The notes under the pieces were generated by a model. It worked only from the letters and a program-made list of their open reading frames with translations, was not told the origin of the DNA and did not search any database. From Lunularia cruciata (Eukaryota; Streptophyta; Marchantiopsida; Lunulariales; Lunulariaceae), in contig OX419758.1 of the NCBI GenBank assembly GCA_948567375.1, positions 50,845,001 to 50,909,000 on the forward strand: a stretch of DNA of 64,000 nt, read 5' to 3'. A program made the translations under genes and the position numbers. Positions 63,274-64,000 of this stretch are shown one piece after another; the stretch's first letter is position 1; the number at the start of each line of letters is the position of its first letter.

Positions 63274-64000
63274 GTTCCCCAAGATGAATCTAAACACTCA
63301 AACATGCTTTTTGTTGATTTCAAACTTCTCATGCATGAGATCTTCACTCTGCAGAATTGACCCTTCCTCACAATGTCACTCAAATCTCCCAACCAATATG
63401 TCACAGTCCTCTGAAATTTTCCACACTTGATCACAACTTCAGGGCGTCCCTCCTTGCAAAATTTGAGATCTTTTCATCAAGCCATTTGGCCTAGACACCT
63501 TTCTATTCAGCACCCATATTTCAGATTTGGTCTGAAAACCACCCCCCTCACTTCAAAAACTCATAACGCCCTGCGCAAAAACAATCGCTCTCTAATTTTT
63601 GTGGCAGTAGGTAGGATACAATGCACTGAATTTTCTTGAAAATTTTCAGGACAATTCACTGAACATTAAAGAAATGGCAGACTATGTACAGTTTTCCAGA
63701 GAGCATGCAATTGCGGGAGCACTTTACCCTATCAACTTTCAAAAATTCTAGCCCAGTGTGCAGAGAAGCTCTCTCAATAATTTCAAGTGTGCTAACTGAA
63801 AGATAACCCAAGCTATCATATGTAGAAATCTCAAGTCCAGATCTCAAACTTGAGATTTTGCCCAAAATCACCTTAATCCCCAAAATCTGCAATCCACCTC
63901 ACACAATCTCTCCAATTCCTCTCATGTGTACAAGATGTACAAAATCACCTCAAAGACATCATAATGAACTACAGGGTATACAAATGGATCTTGGTTCTCT
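63274..64000 (-). other. Element D leader, truncated by window end
   Basis: Non-coding sequence aligned with 46236-46980 of element C. The PBS is expected about 140 bp beyond the window. Confidence 0.7.

Larger units (their letters stand above)
57000..64000 (-). mobile_element. Ty3/gypsy family G, element D (5' end beyond window)
   Basis: The most open G copy: 3' LTR, polypurine tract and all coding regions are present. The PBS and 5' LTR would lie just past 64000, judging from element C's leader length. Lesions: TAA at 61888, TAG at 61812, TGA at 59278, TGA at 58375, and a substituted integrase Asp. It closely resembles C and shares C's integrase stop. Flank on the left is CCTC (56996-56999). 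Confidence 0.93.

Overview
The window looks like intergenic, repeat-packed nuclear DNA of a land plant. It holds Ty1/copia and Ty3/gypsy LTR retrotransposons in many states of decay, primer-binding sites that match plant tRNA 3' ends (tRNA-Glu type), A+T-rich flanks, and stop codons that mostly look like C-to-T decay of CAA, CGA and TGG codons. No host protein gene, tRNA, rRNA or CRISPR array could be supported. The divergent element types and very dense nesting suggest a large repeat-rich genome, possibly a non-flowering plant, but the sequence alone does not settle the taxon.

Layout. 1-690 is unassigned. 690-2545 is a decayed + strand Ty3/gypsy tail (integrase, PHD-finger remnant, LTR-like repeat). 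3638-8817 is a young full-length Ty1/copia element with 490-bp LTRs differing at about 5 sites and a near-perfect 5-bp target duplication; its polyprotein is cut by two frameshifts. 8818-16690 is a different, more CpG-containing low-copy island with a 4-unit tandem repeat of about 185 bp. 16700-19760 is a very decayed gypsy start. 20010-21347 is an LTR-like fragment plus leader of an older gypsy element, which resumes at 39314.

21344-47782 is a nest of one gypsy family, called G here (LTRs about 690 bp, tRNA-Glu PBS, an extra zinc-knuckle ORF ahead of gag). Element B (minus) lies between GTAC duplications at 21344-21347 and 39310-39313. Element A (plus, 21360-29109) sits inside B's 3' LTR. 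A giant solo LTR (31342-35856, target duplication TTGTG) sits inside B's protease-RT region. A solo G LTR (31999-32689) sits inside that giant LTR. Element C (minus, 39965-47778) follows.

47781-49190 and 54114-56999 carry further copies of the giant-LTR sequence. Its striking property is a long ORF inside the LTR, behind a conserved TATA box. 49636-53805 is a minus-strand gypsy remnant whose integrase is followed by an intact Cys4-His-Cys3 PHD finger. 57000-64000 is element D, the most open G copy, whose 5' end lies outside the window.

The elements encode the usual Gag, aspartic protease, reverse transcriptase, RNase H and integrase that would copy and insert them, but every copy here has lesions and none looks autonomous. 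The most unusual parts are the LTR-embedded ORF family, the PHD-finger integrase and the pre-gag double-zinc ORF.
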